64,000 nt of DNA from Miltoncostaea sp963771025 (lineage in GTDB: Bacteria; Actinomycetota; Thermoleophilia; Miltoncostaeales; Miltoncostaeaceae). Shown here in pieces: positions 63,829 to 64,000 of the stretch. The position numbers were made by a program, and so were the translations under genes. Within the stretch, counting starts at the first letter, position 1, and the number at the start of each line of letters is the position of its first letter. Below the pieces are notes generated by a model, which saw only the letters and a program-made list of their open reading frames with translations, had not been told where the DNA came from and searched no databases. The stretch is taken from NCBI GenBank assembly GCA_963771025.1, contig CAVYRL010000008.1, forward strand, positions 612,812 to 676,811, in the 5' to 3' direction.

Positions 63829-64000
63829 GAGGCGCCCTCCTCGTTCATGCGTCGCTCCAGCTCCATGCTGAACTTGGCCGCTCCTGCCGCCGCGTCGCGG
63901 AACTCGGGCTCCATGCCCATCTCGCGCAGAATCTTCATCTCCCTGGCCGAAGGCTGCGCCTGCGGTTGAACCTGGCCGGAGCTCTTCACCTCGGTGCGCT
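63825..64000 (-). CDS. Partial gene at window edge
   Basis: The last 58 codons of a frame reading in from beyond 64000 end in TGA overlapping the helix-turn-helix gene. The visible peptide is ARE-MKILREMGMEPEFRDAAAG and MELERRMNEEG, with acidic helical character. The GTGA overlap supports that it is real and co-translated. No family recognised; the 5' part is outside the window. Confidence 0.5.
   Translation of the reverse strand, partial: RTEVKSSGQVQPQAQPSAREMKILREMGMEPEFRDAAAGAAKFSMELERRMNEEGAS

Overview
The window is high-GC bacterial chromosome, most likely from an actinomycete-type lineage (Actinomycetota, possibly Thermoleophilia/Solirubrobacterales; this placement is inferred from gene content and is not certain). 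Pointers are the two F420-type oxidoreductases (a PPOX-fold and a luciferase-like enzyme), a RodZ-like helix-turn-helix membrane protein, a KorAB 2-oxoacid:ferredoxin oxidoreductase, a DUF6062-like protein, a LigD-type polymerase domain, frequent GTG/TTG starts and many 4-base start/stop overlaps. No rRNA, CRISPR array or recognisable transposase was found. One intact tRNA (Val, GAC) is present.

Layout. 0.1-7.4 kb: a stress-protein/membrane fusion, tRNA-Val with terminator, a cupredoxin, purK-purE, tatA, an FAD monooxygenase, a HipA-like/DUF3037/zinc-ribbon trio. 7.5-14.3 kb: a tightly overlapped six-gene minus-strand operon for a membrane-bound group 4 [NiFe]-hydrogenase-like complex (hyfB-C-E-F-G-I order), divergent from an ArsR-family regulator. 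14.9-19.1 kb: threonine dehydratase-like enzyme, an ArsR-SRPBCC pair and small proteins. 19.8-22.8 kb: LigD polymerase with a ligase remnant, and a PAS-GGDEF-EAL protein. 23.3-27.6 kb: a minus-strand redox cassette (flavin/heme reductase, metallophosphoesterase, small membrane protein, molybdopterin oxidoreductase, cytochrome b561). 27.7-36.2 kb: a decayed pyruvate kinase, a secreted barrel protein, a tandem pair of MutS-like ATPases, and a divergent dynamin-like GTPase with a DUF6062-like partner. 36.3-49.3 kb: central metabolism (enolase, AMP-dependent acyl-CoA synthetase, korAB, pyruvate kinase) and F420-type enzymes, interspersed with 3'-half tRNA fragments (Cys, Ser, Glu types). 49.5-54.3 kb: LapA-like, universal stress, membrane, secreted repeat and PEBP proteins. 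54.5-58.6 kb: a thiamine operon behind a TPP riboswitch, whose first gene is a ThiC with a large in-frame internal deletion. 58.7-64.0 kb: a short chromate-transporter-like gene, aconitase, a secreted protein and two small, overlapping genes that look phage-like.

The most unusual points are: the riboswitch-controlled ThiC lacking most of its barrel; the family of dispersed tRNA 3' halves; the pair of MutS-like ATPases with NES in place of the Walker B acidic pair, divergent from a dynamin-like GTPase; and a hydrogenase operon without an electron-transferring ferredoxin subunit and without a processing tail on the large subunit. Starts were adjusted to ribosome binding sites and overlaps where the sequence allowed it. 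All assignments come from reading motifs by eye, without database searches.
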